Origin: Streptomyces flaveolus
Lineage (GTDB): Bacteria; Actinomycetota; Actinomycetes; Streptomycetales; Streptomycetaceae
Reading direction: 5' to 3'
DNA length: 64,000 bases
Assembly (NCBI RefSeq): GCF_000716535.1
Contig: NZ_JNWV01000033.1
Coordinates: 1 to 64,000 of the forward strand
A program made the position numbers and the translations under genes. How positions within the stretch are numbered: the first letter of the stretch is position 1; every line of letters begins with the position of its first letter. Shown piece after piece: positions 1-7,635 of the stretch. The notes beneath the pieces were generated by a model. The model worked only from the letters and a program-made list of their open reading frames with translations, ran no database searches and was not told where the DNA came from.

Positions 1-58
1 GTGTCCGGTCCGGGAGCAACGGCTCGATCCGCGCCCACTGCGCATCAGTCAACGGCAC
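1..58 (-). mobile_element. IS transposase, N-terminal fragment cut by the window edge
   Basis: Read on the minus strand from a GTG at 58, the sequence gives VPLTDAQWARIEPLLPDRT. This is the usual N-terminal start of IS5-family (DDE) transposases that are common in Streptomyces (family assignment from memory). Only 19 residues lie in the window; the rest would be to the left. The element edge must lie between here and the GntR stop codon at 96-98, so the insertion sequence almost touches that gene. Alternative upstream starts in the same frame are possible (TTG and GTC codons up to about 90). Confidence 0.7.
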
Positions 59-95
59 ACCCAGACCAACGACCAACCGATCCAAACGAAACTGC

Positions 96-797
96 CTAGG
101 GCGCCAGGATGTCCAGTTCCTGGAGGGCGCCCACGGTGATCTGCCGGGTCAGTTCCTCCGCGCGGGACGCGTCGCCCGCGCGGACCGCCTCGGCCACCCG
201 CACGTGCAGGGTGACGGCCGCCGGGTCGGGGTCCTCGAACATGACCTCGTGATGGGTGCGGCCGGCCAGCACCTCCGCGACGACGTCGCCGAGACGGGCG
301 AACATCTCGTTGCCCGAGGCGGTGAGGACGACCCGGTGGAAGGCGATGTCGTGGACCAGGTACTCCTCCAGCTTGTGGCCGCGTGAGTGGGCCACCATGC
401 CGAGCGCGCACTCGGTGAGTTCGGCGCACTGCTCGGCCGTGGCGTGCTGTGCGGCGAGGCCGGCGGCGACGGGTTCGATCGCGGAGCGCAGCACGGTGAG
501 GGAGCGCAGTTGGTGCGGGCGGTCGGCCCCGGCCAGGCGCCAGCGGATGACCTGTGGGTCGTAGACGTTCCACTCGGCCTTGGGGCGGACCGTGACGCCC
601 ACCCGGCGGCGGGACTCGACCAGATGCATGGATTCGAGCACGCGGACCGCCTCGCGCATCACGGAGCGCGACACCTCGAAGTGCTGTGCCAGCTCATCGG
701 TGCGCAGGACGCTGCCCGGCGGGTACTCGCCCGCAGTGATCGCGGGGCCGAGGGTGTCCAGTACACGGCCGTGCAGCCCCCGGCCCGGTGTGGTCAT
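96..797 (-). CDS. GntR/FadR-type transcriptional regulator of the gluconate operon
   Basis: This is a 233-residue DNA-binding regulator. Residues about 8-75 form the winged helix (VSRSVMREAVRVLE recognition helix). Residues about 95-225 are the all-helical FCD ligand domain, with the likely metal-binding residues D150, H154 and H198. It is divergent from the gluconokinase operon that begins at 937, which makes it the obvious local regulator, probably a repressor released by gluconate or a phosphorylated derivative (inference). The gene is intact, but its stop codon directly abuts the insertion-sequence fragment at the left edge. Confidence 0.88.
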   Translation of the reverse strand: MTTPGRGLHGRVLDTLGPAITAGEYPPGSVLRTDELAQHFEVSRSVMREAVRVLESMHLVESRRRVGVTVRPKAEWNVYDPQVIRWRLAGADRPHQLRSLTVLRSAIEPVAAGLAAQHATAEQCAELTECALGMVAHSRGHKLEEYLVHDIAFHRVVLTASGNEMFARLGDVVAEVLAGRTHHEVMFEDPDPAAVTLHVRVAEAVRAGDASRAEELTRQITVGALQELDILAP

Positions 798-831
798 GCA
801 CTCAGCGTACGGCGTGGATCACAGGCGCAAA

Positions 832-842
832 AAGTCAGACTT
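832..842. promoter_or_regulatory. Candidate operator of the GntR regulator
   Basis: The 139-bp divergent space between the regulator (start 797) and gluconokinase (start 937) holds the perfect 11-bp palindrome AAGTCAGACTT. It is followed by TATATGTCACAGACT, which repeats the CAGACT half. It is the most A+T-rich stretch of the region and a natural site for both promoters. Assignment to this regulator is by position only. Confidence 0.45.
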
Positions 843-936
843 ATATGTCACAGACTCTTGAATTCGTCGTACCTAATGGGTTTCAGTGTGGCGACGCCGC
901 AGTGGCGTCGATGTCGAGGAAGACAGCGAGGCAGTG

Positions 937-1464
937 ATGCGAACCCCCCAGGTCGTCGTCGTGATGGGCGTCGCGGGGACGGGCAAGACCACGATCGGTC
1001 CCTTGCTCGCCGCGCGGCTGGGCGTCCCGTACGCCGAGGGCGACGACTTCCACCCCCAGGCCAACATCGACAAGATGTCGGCCGGGATCCCGCTCGACGA
1101 CGCCGACCGGTGGCCGTGGCTGGAGGCCATCGGGCACTGGGCGCACGGCCGGGCCGGACTGGGCGGGGTGGTCAGCAGCTCGGCGCTGAAGCGGTCGTAC
1201 CGCGACCGGCTTCGGGCCGTGGCCCCCGGGATCGTGTTCCTGCACCTCACGGGCGACCGGAAGCTGATCGAGGAACGGATGTCGCAGCGTCAGGGGCACT
1301 TCATGCCCACCGCGCTGCTGGACTCCCAGTTCGCCACGCTCCAGCCCCTGGAGCCGGACGAGGCGGGAGTCGCCGTGGACGTCAGCGGCAGCCCTCAGGA
1401 GATCACCGAGCGCGCCGTACAGGCCCTCGACGTGCTTCCCGACACCGCGGGCAGCGCTCAGTAG
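937..1464 (+). CDS. gntK: Gluconokinase
   Basis: This cytoplasmic enzyme phosphorylates D-gluconate with ATP to 6-phosphogluconate, which enters the pentose phosphate pathway. The protein has 175 residues, the usual length for GntK/IdnK-type kinases. A Walker A motif GVAGTGKTT is at residues 11-19, and the family sequence EGDDFHPQANIDKMSAGIPLDDADRWPWL region follows as separate conserved blocks (DDFHP, NIDKM, DRWPW). The frame is open upstream to 886, but ATG 937 puts the P-loop at the normal place. It is the first gene of a five-gene plus-strand gluconate/idonate operon. Confidence 0.93.
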   Translation: MRTPQVVVVMGVAGTGKTTIGPLLAARLGVPYAEGDDFHPQANIDKMSAGIPLDDADRWPWLEAIGHWAHGRAGLGGVVSSSALKRSYRDRLRAVAPGIVFLHLTGDRKLIEERMSQRQGHFMPTALLDSQFATLQPLEPDEAGVAVDVSGSPQEITERAVQALDVLPDTAGSAQ

Positions 1465-1503
1465 CGCCCGTCAGAACACCCCCGTCACCGCAAGGGAACC
1501 CCC

Positions 1504-2901
1504 GTGACCAGACTCAGCGTCGAGATGCTGGCAGCGGACGCGCCTCCGCCGATCACCTCCGCCGGACACGCCCAGTTGGGCATAGCCGTCCTGGTGGGCA
1601 TCGCGGTCATCGTCCTGCTCATCACCAAGTTCAAGCTCCATGCCTTCCTGGCGCTGACCATCGGGTCGCTGGCGCTCGGGGCGGTCGCCGGCGCGCCGCT
1701 CGACAAGGCCATCATCAGCTTCACCACCGGGCTCGGCTCCACCGTGGCCGGCGTCGGCGTCCTGATCGCGCTCGGGGCGATCCTGGGCAAGCTGCTCGCC
1801 GACTCCGGCGGCGCGGACGAGATCGTGGACACGATCCTCGCCAAGGCCGGCGGGCGCGCCATGCCCTGGGCGATGGTGCTGATCGCGTCCGTGATCGGCC
1901 TGCCGCTGTTCTTCGAGGTCGGCATCGTGCTGCTGATCCCGGTCGTGCTGATGGTCGCCAAGCGGGGCAACTACTCCCTGATGCGCATCGGCATCCCGGC
2001 GCTCGCCGGTCTGTCCGTGATGCACGGTCTGATCCCGCCGCACCCCGGCCCGCTGGTCGCCATCGACGCGGTCAAGGCCAACCTGGGCGTGACCCTGGCG
2101 CTCGGCATCCTGGTCGCCATCCCGACGGTGATCATCGCCGGTCCGCTGTTCTCGAAGGTCGCCGCCCGCTGGGTGGACGTGCCGGCGCCCGACCGGATGC
2201 TGCCGCAGCGCGCCTCGGAGGAGCTCCAGCGCCGTCCGGGCTTCGGCGCGACGCTCGCCACCGTGCTGCTGCCGGTGGTGCTGATGCTGGCCAAGGCGCT
2301 GGTGGACATCGTCATCGACGACCCCGCGAACACGACCCAGCGTGTCTTCGACGTCGTCGGCTCCCCGCTGATCGCGCTGCTCGCCGCCGTGATCGTCGGC
2401 TTCTTCACGCTGGGCCGGCCCGCCGGGTTCACCAAGGACCGGCTCCAGCAGACCGTCGAGAAGGGCCTCATGCCCATCGCCGGCATCCTGCTGATCGTGG
2501 GCGCGGGCGGCGGCTTCAAGCAGACGCTGATCGACTCGGGCGTCGGCCAGATGGTCCTGGACGTCTCCAAGGACTGGTCGATCCCGGCGCTGCTGCTGGC
2601 CTGGCTGATCGCGGTGGCGATCCGGCTGGCGACCGGCTCGGCGACGGTGGCGACGGTCTCGGCGGCCGGTCTGGTCGCGCCGCTCGCGGCCGACATGTCG
2701 ACCACCCACGCGGCCCTGCTCGTCCTGGCCGTCGGCGCGGGCTCGCTGTTCTTCAGCCATGTCAACGACGCCGGTTTCTGGCTGGTGAAGGAGTACTTCG
2801 GGCTGAGCGTCGGGCAGACCGTGAAGACCTGGTCGGTGATGGAGACGATCATCTCGGTGGTCGCCGGCGGCCTGGTCCTGCTCCTCTCCCTGGTCATCTA
2901 G
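1504..2901 (+). CDS. gntP: GntP-family gluconate:H+ symporter
   Basis: This is a 465-residue integral membrane permease with about 12 hydrophobic segments. It has typical GntP-family glycine-rich stretches (GLSVMHGLIPPHPGPL near residue 180, ATGSATVATVSAAGL near 380, FSHVNDAGFW near 420). It imports gluconate or a related sugar acid for the kinase encoded 39 bases upstream. The start is GTG at 1504. It lies between the kinase and two dehydrogenases, so the operon covers uptake, oxidation/reduction and phosphorylation of gluconate-related acids. Confidence 0.92.
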   Translation: MTRLSVEMLAADAPPPITSAGHAQLGIAVLVGIAVIVLLITKFKLHAFLALTIGSLALGAVAGAPLDKAIISFTTGLGSTVAGVGVLIALGAILGKLLADSGGADEIVDTILAKAGGRAMPWAMVLIASVIGLPLFFEVGIVLLIPVVLMVAKRGNYSLMRIGIPALAGLSVMHGLIPPHPGPLVAIDAVKANLGVTLALGILVAIPTVIIAGPLFSKVAARWVDVPAPDRMLPQRASEELQRRPGFGATLATVLLPVVLMLAKALVDIVIDDPANTTQRVFDVVGSPLIALLAAVIVGFFTLGRPAGFTKDRLQQTVEKGLMPIAGILLIVGAGGGFKQTLIDSGVGQMVLDVSKDWSIPALLLAWLIAVAIRLATGSATVATVSAAGLVAPLAADMSTTHAALLVLAVGAGSLFFSHVNDAGFWLVKEYFGLSVGQTVKTWSVMETIISVVAGGLVLLLSLVI

Positions 2902-2911
2902 GGGTACGACG

Positions 2912-3673
2912 GTGACGGCCCATCCCCTCTTCGACATCAGCGGCCGTACGGCGCTGGTCACCGGGTCCAGCCGGGGCATCGGCCTCGCGCTGGCCCGGGG
3001 CCTGGCCGAGGCCGGCTGCACGGTGGTCCTCAACGGGCGCGACGCCGGCCGGCTGGCCGAGGCCGCGGCGGACCTTCCCGGTGAAGTGCGTACGGCGGTG
3101 TTCGACGTGACCGACGGTCCGGCCGTGGCCGCCGGGATCGCCGACGTCGAGGAGCGGGTGGGCCCGCTCGACATCCTGGTGAACAACGCGGGCATGCAAC
3201 TGCGCGCCCCCCTGCTGGAGTTCGCCGACGCCGACTGGCACCGCATCCTGGACACCAACCTCACCAGCGCGTTTCTCGTCGGCCGGGAGGCCGCCCGGCG
3301 GATGACGGCACGCGGCCACGGAAAGATCGTCAACATCTGCTCGTTGCAGAGCGAGGTCGTCCGGCCCGGCATCGCGCCGTACGCGGCGACCAAGGGCGCG
3401 CTGAAGATGCTCACCAAGGGCATGTGCGCCGACTGGGGGCCGTACGGCGTCCAGGTCAACGGCCTCGGGCCGGGCTACATCGAGACCGAGTTGACCCGGC
3501 CCCTGGTGGAGGACGAGGAGTTCAGCGCGTGGGTGCGCCGCCGCACCCCGGCCGGGCGCTGGGGCCGTACCGAGGACCTGGTGGGCGGGCTGCTCTTCCT
3601 GGCCTCGCCCGCGGCGGACTTCGTCGGCGGGCAGGTGCTGTACGTCGACGGCGGCATGACGAGCGTGCTGTGA
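2912..3673 (+). CDS. SDR oxidoreductase, probable gluconate 5-dehydrogenase
   Basis: This 253-residue classical short-chain dehydrogenase has a Rossmann motif TGSSRGIG (residues 17-24), NNAG near residue 90, and the catalytic pair Y157 and K161 in YAATK. It most resembles IdnO-type 5-keto-D-gluconate reductases, which interconvert 5-ketogluconate and gluconate. The GTG start follows gntP by 10 bases. Its last codons overlap the start of the next gene (GTGA), a sign of translational coupling. The exact substrate is inferred from the operon. Confidence 0.85.
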   Translation: MTAHPLFDISGRTALVTGSSRGIGLALARGLAEAGCTVVLNGRDAGRLAEAAADLPGEVRTAVFDVTDGPAVAAGIADVEERVGPLDILVNNAGMQLRAPLLEFADADWHRILDTNLTSAFLVGREAARRMTARGHGKIVNICSLQSEVVRPGIAPYAATKGALKMLTKGMCADWGPYGVQVNGLGPGYIETELTRPLVEDEEFSAWVRRRTPAGRWGRTEDLVGGLLFLASPAADFVGGQVLYVDGGMTSVL

Positions 3674-4707
3674 AGGGGGCGGCGGGCGTGCTGGGATGCG
3701 TGATCCACGGGGCCGGCGATCTGCGGGTGGAGGAACTGGCATCCCCTCAGCCGGGGCCCGGCGAGGCGCTGGTGGCCGTCCGGTACGGCGGGGTGTGCGG
3801 GTCCGACCTGCACTACTGGCGGCACGGCGGGGTCGGGGACTTCCGGCTCCGCGAGCCGATGGTGCTCGGGCACGAGGTGGTCGGCACGGTGGTGTCCTAC
3901 GGCCCCGGGGCCACCGGTCCCGCCCCGGGTACGGCGGTCGCCGTGCACCCGGCCACGCCGTGCGGGGTGTGCCCGGAGTGCGCCGGCGGACGGGCGAACG
4001 TGTGCCGCGACACGCGGTACCTGGGCAGTGCGGCGCGCTTTCCGCACGTGCAGGGCGGGTTCGCGGGTCGAGTGGTGGTTCCTTCCGCTCAGGTGCGGGC
4101 GTTGCCGGACGGGCTCGGGCTGCGCCGGGCCGCGCTGGCCGAGCCGCTGTCGGTGGCGCTGCACGCGGTGCGGCGGGCCGGGGCGGTGGCCGGGCGGCAT
4201 GTCCTGGTCACCGGGGCCGGGCCGATCGGGTGCCTGGTCGTCGCGGCGGCGAAGGCTGCGGGCGCGGCACGGGTGACATCGACCGACCTGGTGCCCGAGG
4301 CACTGGGCTACGCGGCCGTCGCCGGCGCCGACACGCTTCTGCGGGCCGACGATCCGGACGATCCCGGGTGGCCGGCCGAGGTGGACGTGGCCGTGGAGGC
4401 GTCGGGGGTGGCCGCCGGTCTGGACACCTGTCTGCGGCTGGTGCGGCGCGGCGGTGTGGTCGTCCAGCTCGGGATGCTGCCGGCCGGACGGACGCCGTTC
4501 GCCGGGAACCTGGTGGTGAGCCGGGAGATCGAACTGCGGGGCGCGTTCCGGTTCGACGCCGAGTTCGACGACGCGCTGGAACTGCTGGCGGCCCGTGGGG
4601 AGTTCGACGGACTGGTCAGCGCGGTGGTCCCGGTACGGGAGGCCGAATCTGCGTTCGCGCTGGCCTCCGACCGGGAGCGGTCGTGCAAGGTGCTGCTGGA
4701 GTTCTGA
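3670..4707 (+). CDS. Zinc alcohol dehydrogenase, probable L-idonate 5-dehydrogenase
   Basis: This 345-residue medium-chain dehydrogenase has a catalytic zinc region (VCGSDLHY, GHEVVG), a structural zinc cluster of four cysteines in CGVCPECAGGRANVC, and a cofactor-binding glycine motif VTGAGPIGCL. It resembles IdnD-type L-idonate 5-dehydrogenases. GTG 3670 overlaps the SDR stop by four bases; the frame is open further upstream, but that part is a shadow of the SDR gene. Together with the SDR it would convert L-idonate to 5-ketogluconate and then gluconate. Confidence 0.85.
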   Translation: MKGAAGVLGCVIHGAGDLRVEELASPQPGPGEALVAVRYGGVCGSDLHYWRHGGVGDFRLREPMVLGHEVVGTVVSYGPGATGPAPGTAVAVHPATPCGVCPECAGGRANVCRDTRYLGSAARFPHVQGGFAGRVVVPSAQVRALPDGLGLRRAALAEPLSVALHAVRRAGAVAGRHVLVTGAGPIGCLVVAAAKAAGAARVTSTDLVPEALGYAAVAGADTLLRADDPDDPGWPAEVDVAVEASGVAAGLDTCLRLVRRGGVVVQLGMLPAGRTPFAGNLVVSREIELRGAFRFDAEFDDALELLAARGEFDGLVSAVVPVREAESAFALASDRERSCKVLLEF

Positions 4708-4773
4708 GGGCGCCGGAGCGTCGCCGGCGGGTTGTGCGCGGTCGACGAAGGCCGGCGGGAAGGTGAGCGGGCG

Positions 4774-5400
4774 TCACGGGCGCCACAGTGGGTGTTCCCT
4801 CTCCGCCCACTCTCTCGCCACCGTTCCCGTCCGCAGCCCCCGCCTCGCCTCCGGGTCGCCCAGGGCCATCCCGATGTGGCCGGCCAGGACCACGCCGATC
4901 GTCAGGGCCAGCCAGTCGTGGACGAAGGTCGCCGAGGTGCGCCACATCAGCGGGGTGAGATGGGTGAACCACATCATCAGGCCGGTGCCGAGCATGACCA
5001 GGGTCGCGCCGCCGATCCACGCGGCGTAGATCTTCTGGCCGGCGTTGAACTTCCCGGCGGGGCGCGAGTCGTGGCGTCGGTCGCGGCGCAGCGCGGCGTG
5101 CAGCCAGACCCGGTCGTGCGGGCCGAAGCGGTTCAGGAAGCGCAGGTCGGCGCGGAAGGCGCGGGAGGCCAGGCCCAGCAGGACGGGCACCGGCAGCGCG
5201 AGTCCCGCGCACTCGTGCACCCGGACGACCAGTTCCCGGCGGCCGACCAGTACCGCCAGTTGCGGGATGTAGAGAACGGCCGCGGTCAGCACGCACACGC
5301 CCATCAGCGCGGCCGTGGTGCGGTGCACCCAGCGCTCGGCGCGGGTGAAGCGGTGGACGCGGGCGCGCGGCGGGGCGGGGGTCTCAGCTCGTAGGCTCAT
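4774..5400 (-). CDS. Cytochrome b561-type membrane subunit
   Basis: This 208-residue membrane protein has four hydrophobic segments and histidines placed as haem ligands (HRFTRAERWVHR at the N-terminus, RVHECAGL, FTHLTP, FVHDWLALTIG and LAGHIG). It looks like the cytochrome b subunit of formate dehydrogenase or a b561 protein. It overlaps the end of the molybdopterin oxidoreductase gene (5384-5400), so the two are translated together. The likely role is to pass electrons from the quinone pool to that exported molybdenum enzyme, as MsrQ does for MsrP, but the fold family is different. Confidence 0.82.
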   Translation of the reverse strand: MSLRAETPAPPRARVHRFTRAERWVHRTTAALMGVCVLTAAVLYIPQLAVLVGRRELVVRVHECAGLALPVPVLLGLASRAFRADLRFLNRFGPHDRVWLHAALRRDRRHDSRPAGKFNAGQKIYAAWIGGATLVMLGTGLMMWFTHLTPLMWRTSATFVHDWLALTIGVVLAGHIGMALGDPEARRGLRTGTVAREWAEREHPLWRP

Positions 5401-6124
5401 CGTCGCGTCCGTTCGAGCGGCCGACCCAGGCGTCGACGTCGTAGCCGAGGTTCTCCCAGTAGCCCGGCCTCACCCGGTCGGTGACGGTGATGCCGGAGAG
5501 CCACTTGGCGGACTTGTAGAAGTACATGGGGGCGACGTAGAGGCGGACCGGGCCGCCGTGGTCGTGGCCGATGTCCTTGTCCTGCATGCGCAGGGCGACC
5601 AGCACGTCCGGGCGGCGCGCCTGGCCGAGGGTGAGGCTCTCGGTGTAGGTGCCGTCGAAGCAGGTGAAGCGGAGGGCCTTGGCGGAGGAGCGGACGCCCG
5701 CCGCGTCGAGCAGGTGGGACAGGCGTACGCCCTCGAAGGGGGTGCCGGGGACCCGCCAGCCGGTGACGCACTGGACGTCCTTGACCAGCCGGGTCTGCGG
5801 CAGGGCGCGCAGCTCGTCGAGGGTGTAGGCGCGCGGGTGGTCGACCAGGCCGTCGATGGTGAGGCGGTAGTCGGCCGCGGTCTTGTGCGGGACGGACGCG
5901 GCGACGGAGTAGTAGCGGAAGCCGCCGCCGTTGGGCAGCAGACCGGTGAGGCCGGTGGGGTCCTTGCCGGCGACGTCGCCGAGGAGGCCTTCGACGCCGC
6001 GTTGCAGCGCGGGTGCCGCGATCACGCCGAGCGCGCCCAGGCCGAGGGTGCCGAGGAAGAGGCGGCGGCCGATGGGCCGGCCGTCCTGCTCGTACGCGTG
6101 TTCCTCGGATTGTTCGGAGTTCAC
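5384..6124 (-). CDS. Tat-exported sulfite oxidase-like molybdopterin oxidoreductase (MsrP/YedY type)
   Basis: The protein has 246 residues. A twin-arginine signal (R20-R21 in RRLFLGTLG) is followed by a hydrophobic segment, so it should be folded before export and act outside the membrane. Residues about 80-235 form a sulfite oxidase-type molybdopterin domain; C119 in VKDVQCVTGW is the expected molybdenum ligand. Known relatives reduce methionine sulfoxide in envelope proteins, or oxidise small sulfur compounds. The neighbouring b561 subunit supports a membrane-linked reductase. The substrate is not visible from sequence. Confidence 0.85.
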   Translation of the reverse strand: MNSEQSEEHAYEQDGRPIGRRLFLGTLGLGALGVIAAPALQRGVEGLLGDVAGKDPTGLTGLLPNGGGFRYYSVAASVPHKTAADYRLTIDGLVDHPRAYTLDELRALPQTRLVKDVQCVTGWRVPGTPFEGVRLSHLLDAAGVRSSAKALRFTCFDGTYTESLTLGQARRPDVLVALRMQDKDIGHDHGGPVRLYVAPMYFYKSAKWLSGITVTDRVRPGYWENLGYDVDAWVGRSNGRDDEPTS

Positions 6125-6184
6125 CTGTTCATTCGAGCACTCGGGGCCACACGGGGCCAGACGATCGGGCCCCTGGTCAGATTT

Positions 6185-6241
6185 CCGTAATCACTTCTTA
6201 CGGTCACGGCTCACGGCCACTTCCTACGATCACTTCTTGCG
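6185..6241. repeat. Short direct repeats with 13-bp phasing and a small hairpin
   Basis: Three copies of a 12-mer of the form YCACTTCYTRCG start at 6191, 6217 and 6230, that is, offsets of 26 and 13 bases. The first copy is also part of a hairpin CCGTAA-N7-TTACGG (6185-6203). The block fills the gap between the TPR-like gene (ends 6265) and the molybdopterin oxidoreductase (starts 6124), both on the minus strand. It could be a regulator-binding array or a processed terminator. Confidence 0.5.
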
Positions 6242-6264
6242 CATGACGTCCGGGCCGGCGCGTC

Positions 6265-7284
6265 TCAGTGACCGAGCGCGCGGGCGCGGGCCGCGCGGAA
6301 GGCCGCCAGGGGGTCGGGGTGCGCGTACGACCAGGGCGCCGGGGTGGCGTGTGCGCCGATGCGCCGGAAGAGGGCCGCCGCCTCGGCCGGGCGGCCTGCG
6401 CTGGACAGGGCGAACGCGAGATGGTTGAGGTCGATGTGACGGCGCGGGTGTTCGTCGTGCTCCCACTCCAGCCACCAGTCGAAGCAGGCGCGCAGGATGC
6501 GCCGGGCCCGCGGACCGGACCAGTGCCCGGAGGCGGCCGGGTCGGCGGGGGCGAGGCCGGTGGCGGCGAGGACCCGGTACCGCTCGGCGTAGGCGACGAC
6601 CGGCAGGACGGCCAGCGGCGAGTCGGCGGGGGCCTCGGCGGCGGCCAGCTCGGCGAGGTCGTACACCTCGTGGGCCTCGGCCCGGCCGCCCGCGGGCCGT
6701 TCGGCGAGGCGGGCGATCAGCAGGTGGTGGGCGTGGTGGTGTTCGGGGTGGCGGCGGCGCAGCTCGGCGAAGGCTGCGAGCACCTCGCGCTCCGGGCCGA
6801 GGGCGCGGGCGAGCAGCAGCCGGCCCAGCCAGGGGGTGGGGTCGGCGGGGGCGAGCGCGGCGGCCGTGTCACAGGCCTCGCGGGCCCGGCCGGGTTCCCC
6901 CTCGCCGCGTAAGGCGCGGTGCACCAGGGCGAGGGCGAGCAGCGCGGTGGCGTCGGCGGAACCGGGCTCGGCGGCCAGCCAGTCGGTCGCCCAGGCGGCG
7001 GCGCGGGGATCCCGGGCGAGCGCGGTGAGGCGGTGGCCGCGGCGGTCCCAGTCGTCGCCGGTGTGCACCAGCAGGGAGCGGGCGGCCTGCCGCCGGCCCT
7101 GGGCCAACGCGGTCCGGGCGGTGCGGAGTTCCGCGTCGTCGAGGGCGGCGTCGAAGGCCCCGGAGACGTCCTCGGCGGTTTCACCGGACGGTTCCGTGGG
7201 GGCCCGGCGAGCGCCGAGCAGAGGCGGGAGAGGGGGCACCGCGGGACTTCCTGTTTCTCGGGCTGCCATCGACCGATCACGCAC
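6265..7284 (-). CDS. TPR-like helical repeat protein of unknown function
   Basis: The protein has about 339 residues, no signal peptide and no membrane segment. The sequence is a run of alanine-rich helical pairs (for example LAQGRRQAARSLL, AADPTPWLGRLLLA, SSAGRPAEAAALFRRIGAHA) like a tetratricopeptide solenoid. A histidine-rich turn HPEHHHAHHLL sits near residue 190. GTG 7284 has a GAGGG sequence at ribosome-binding distance; ATG 7269 is the alternative. Nothing in the neighbourhood reveals its role. Confidence 0.75.
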   Translation of the reverse strand: MRDRSMAARETGSPAVPPLPPLLGARRAPTEPSGETAEDVSGAFDAALDDAELRTARTALAQGRRQAARSLLVHTGDDWDRRGHRLTALARDPRAAAWATDWLAAEPGSADATALLALALVHRALRGEGEPGRAREACDTAAALAPADPTPWLGRLLLARALGPEREVLAAFAELRRRHPEHHHAHHLLIARLAERPAGGRAEAHEVYDLAELAAAEAPADSPLAVLPVVAYAERYRVLAATGLAPADPAASGHWSGPRARRILRACFDWWLEWEHDEHPRRHIDLNHLAFALSSAGRPAEAAALFRRIGAHATPAPWSYAHPDPLAAFRAARARALGH

Positions 7285-7420
7285 AGCAAACCCTCAGCCA
7301 AGAGTTGCGTCAAGCGGAACGGCGGTGATACGAGCTTCAACTTCCTTGCGCGAAACGGAACTTGATCGTTCCGGTGCAGGTGGGCCGGGCCGTGACCGCC
7401 CGGGCCCGGGAACGCTCCTG

Positions 7421-7476
7421 TGGCGTATGCCATCACGTTTTCGGGGCGTACGCCCCGGCTTCTGTGGCGTACGCCA
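7421..7476. promoter_or_regulatory. Three phased GGCGTACGCC-type palindromes
   Basis: The 351-bp space between 7285 and 7635 holds TGGCGTATGCCA (7421-7432), GGGGCGTACGCCCC (7443-7456) and TGGCGTACGCCA (7465-7476). Their centres are 23 and 21 bases apart, roughly two helical turns, so a regulator would bind the same DNA face three times. They lie between the divergent TPR-like gene and the permease gene. The rest of the space shows no gene. Confidence 0.55.
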
Positions 7477-7635
7477 TGGCGCCGCGCGTCCCGGCCCCCG
7501 ACCATGGCCAGTCAGGCCCCGGACCATGGTGACTCAATCGCCCGGTTCCGGGTACTTCCGGGGCAATGCCGTCCTGGGAGCGCTAAGGTCGGCCACTACC
7601 GCCCGTGGTACGGCCGGACGATCGAGGTACACAGC

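Noticed and set aside
1471..3459. 662-codon minus-strand frame opposite gntP and the SDR gene
   Set aside because: It is a shadow of the G+C-rich third codon positions of the real genes; composition is Arg/Gln/Asp/His-rich with no domain.
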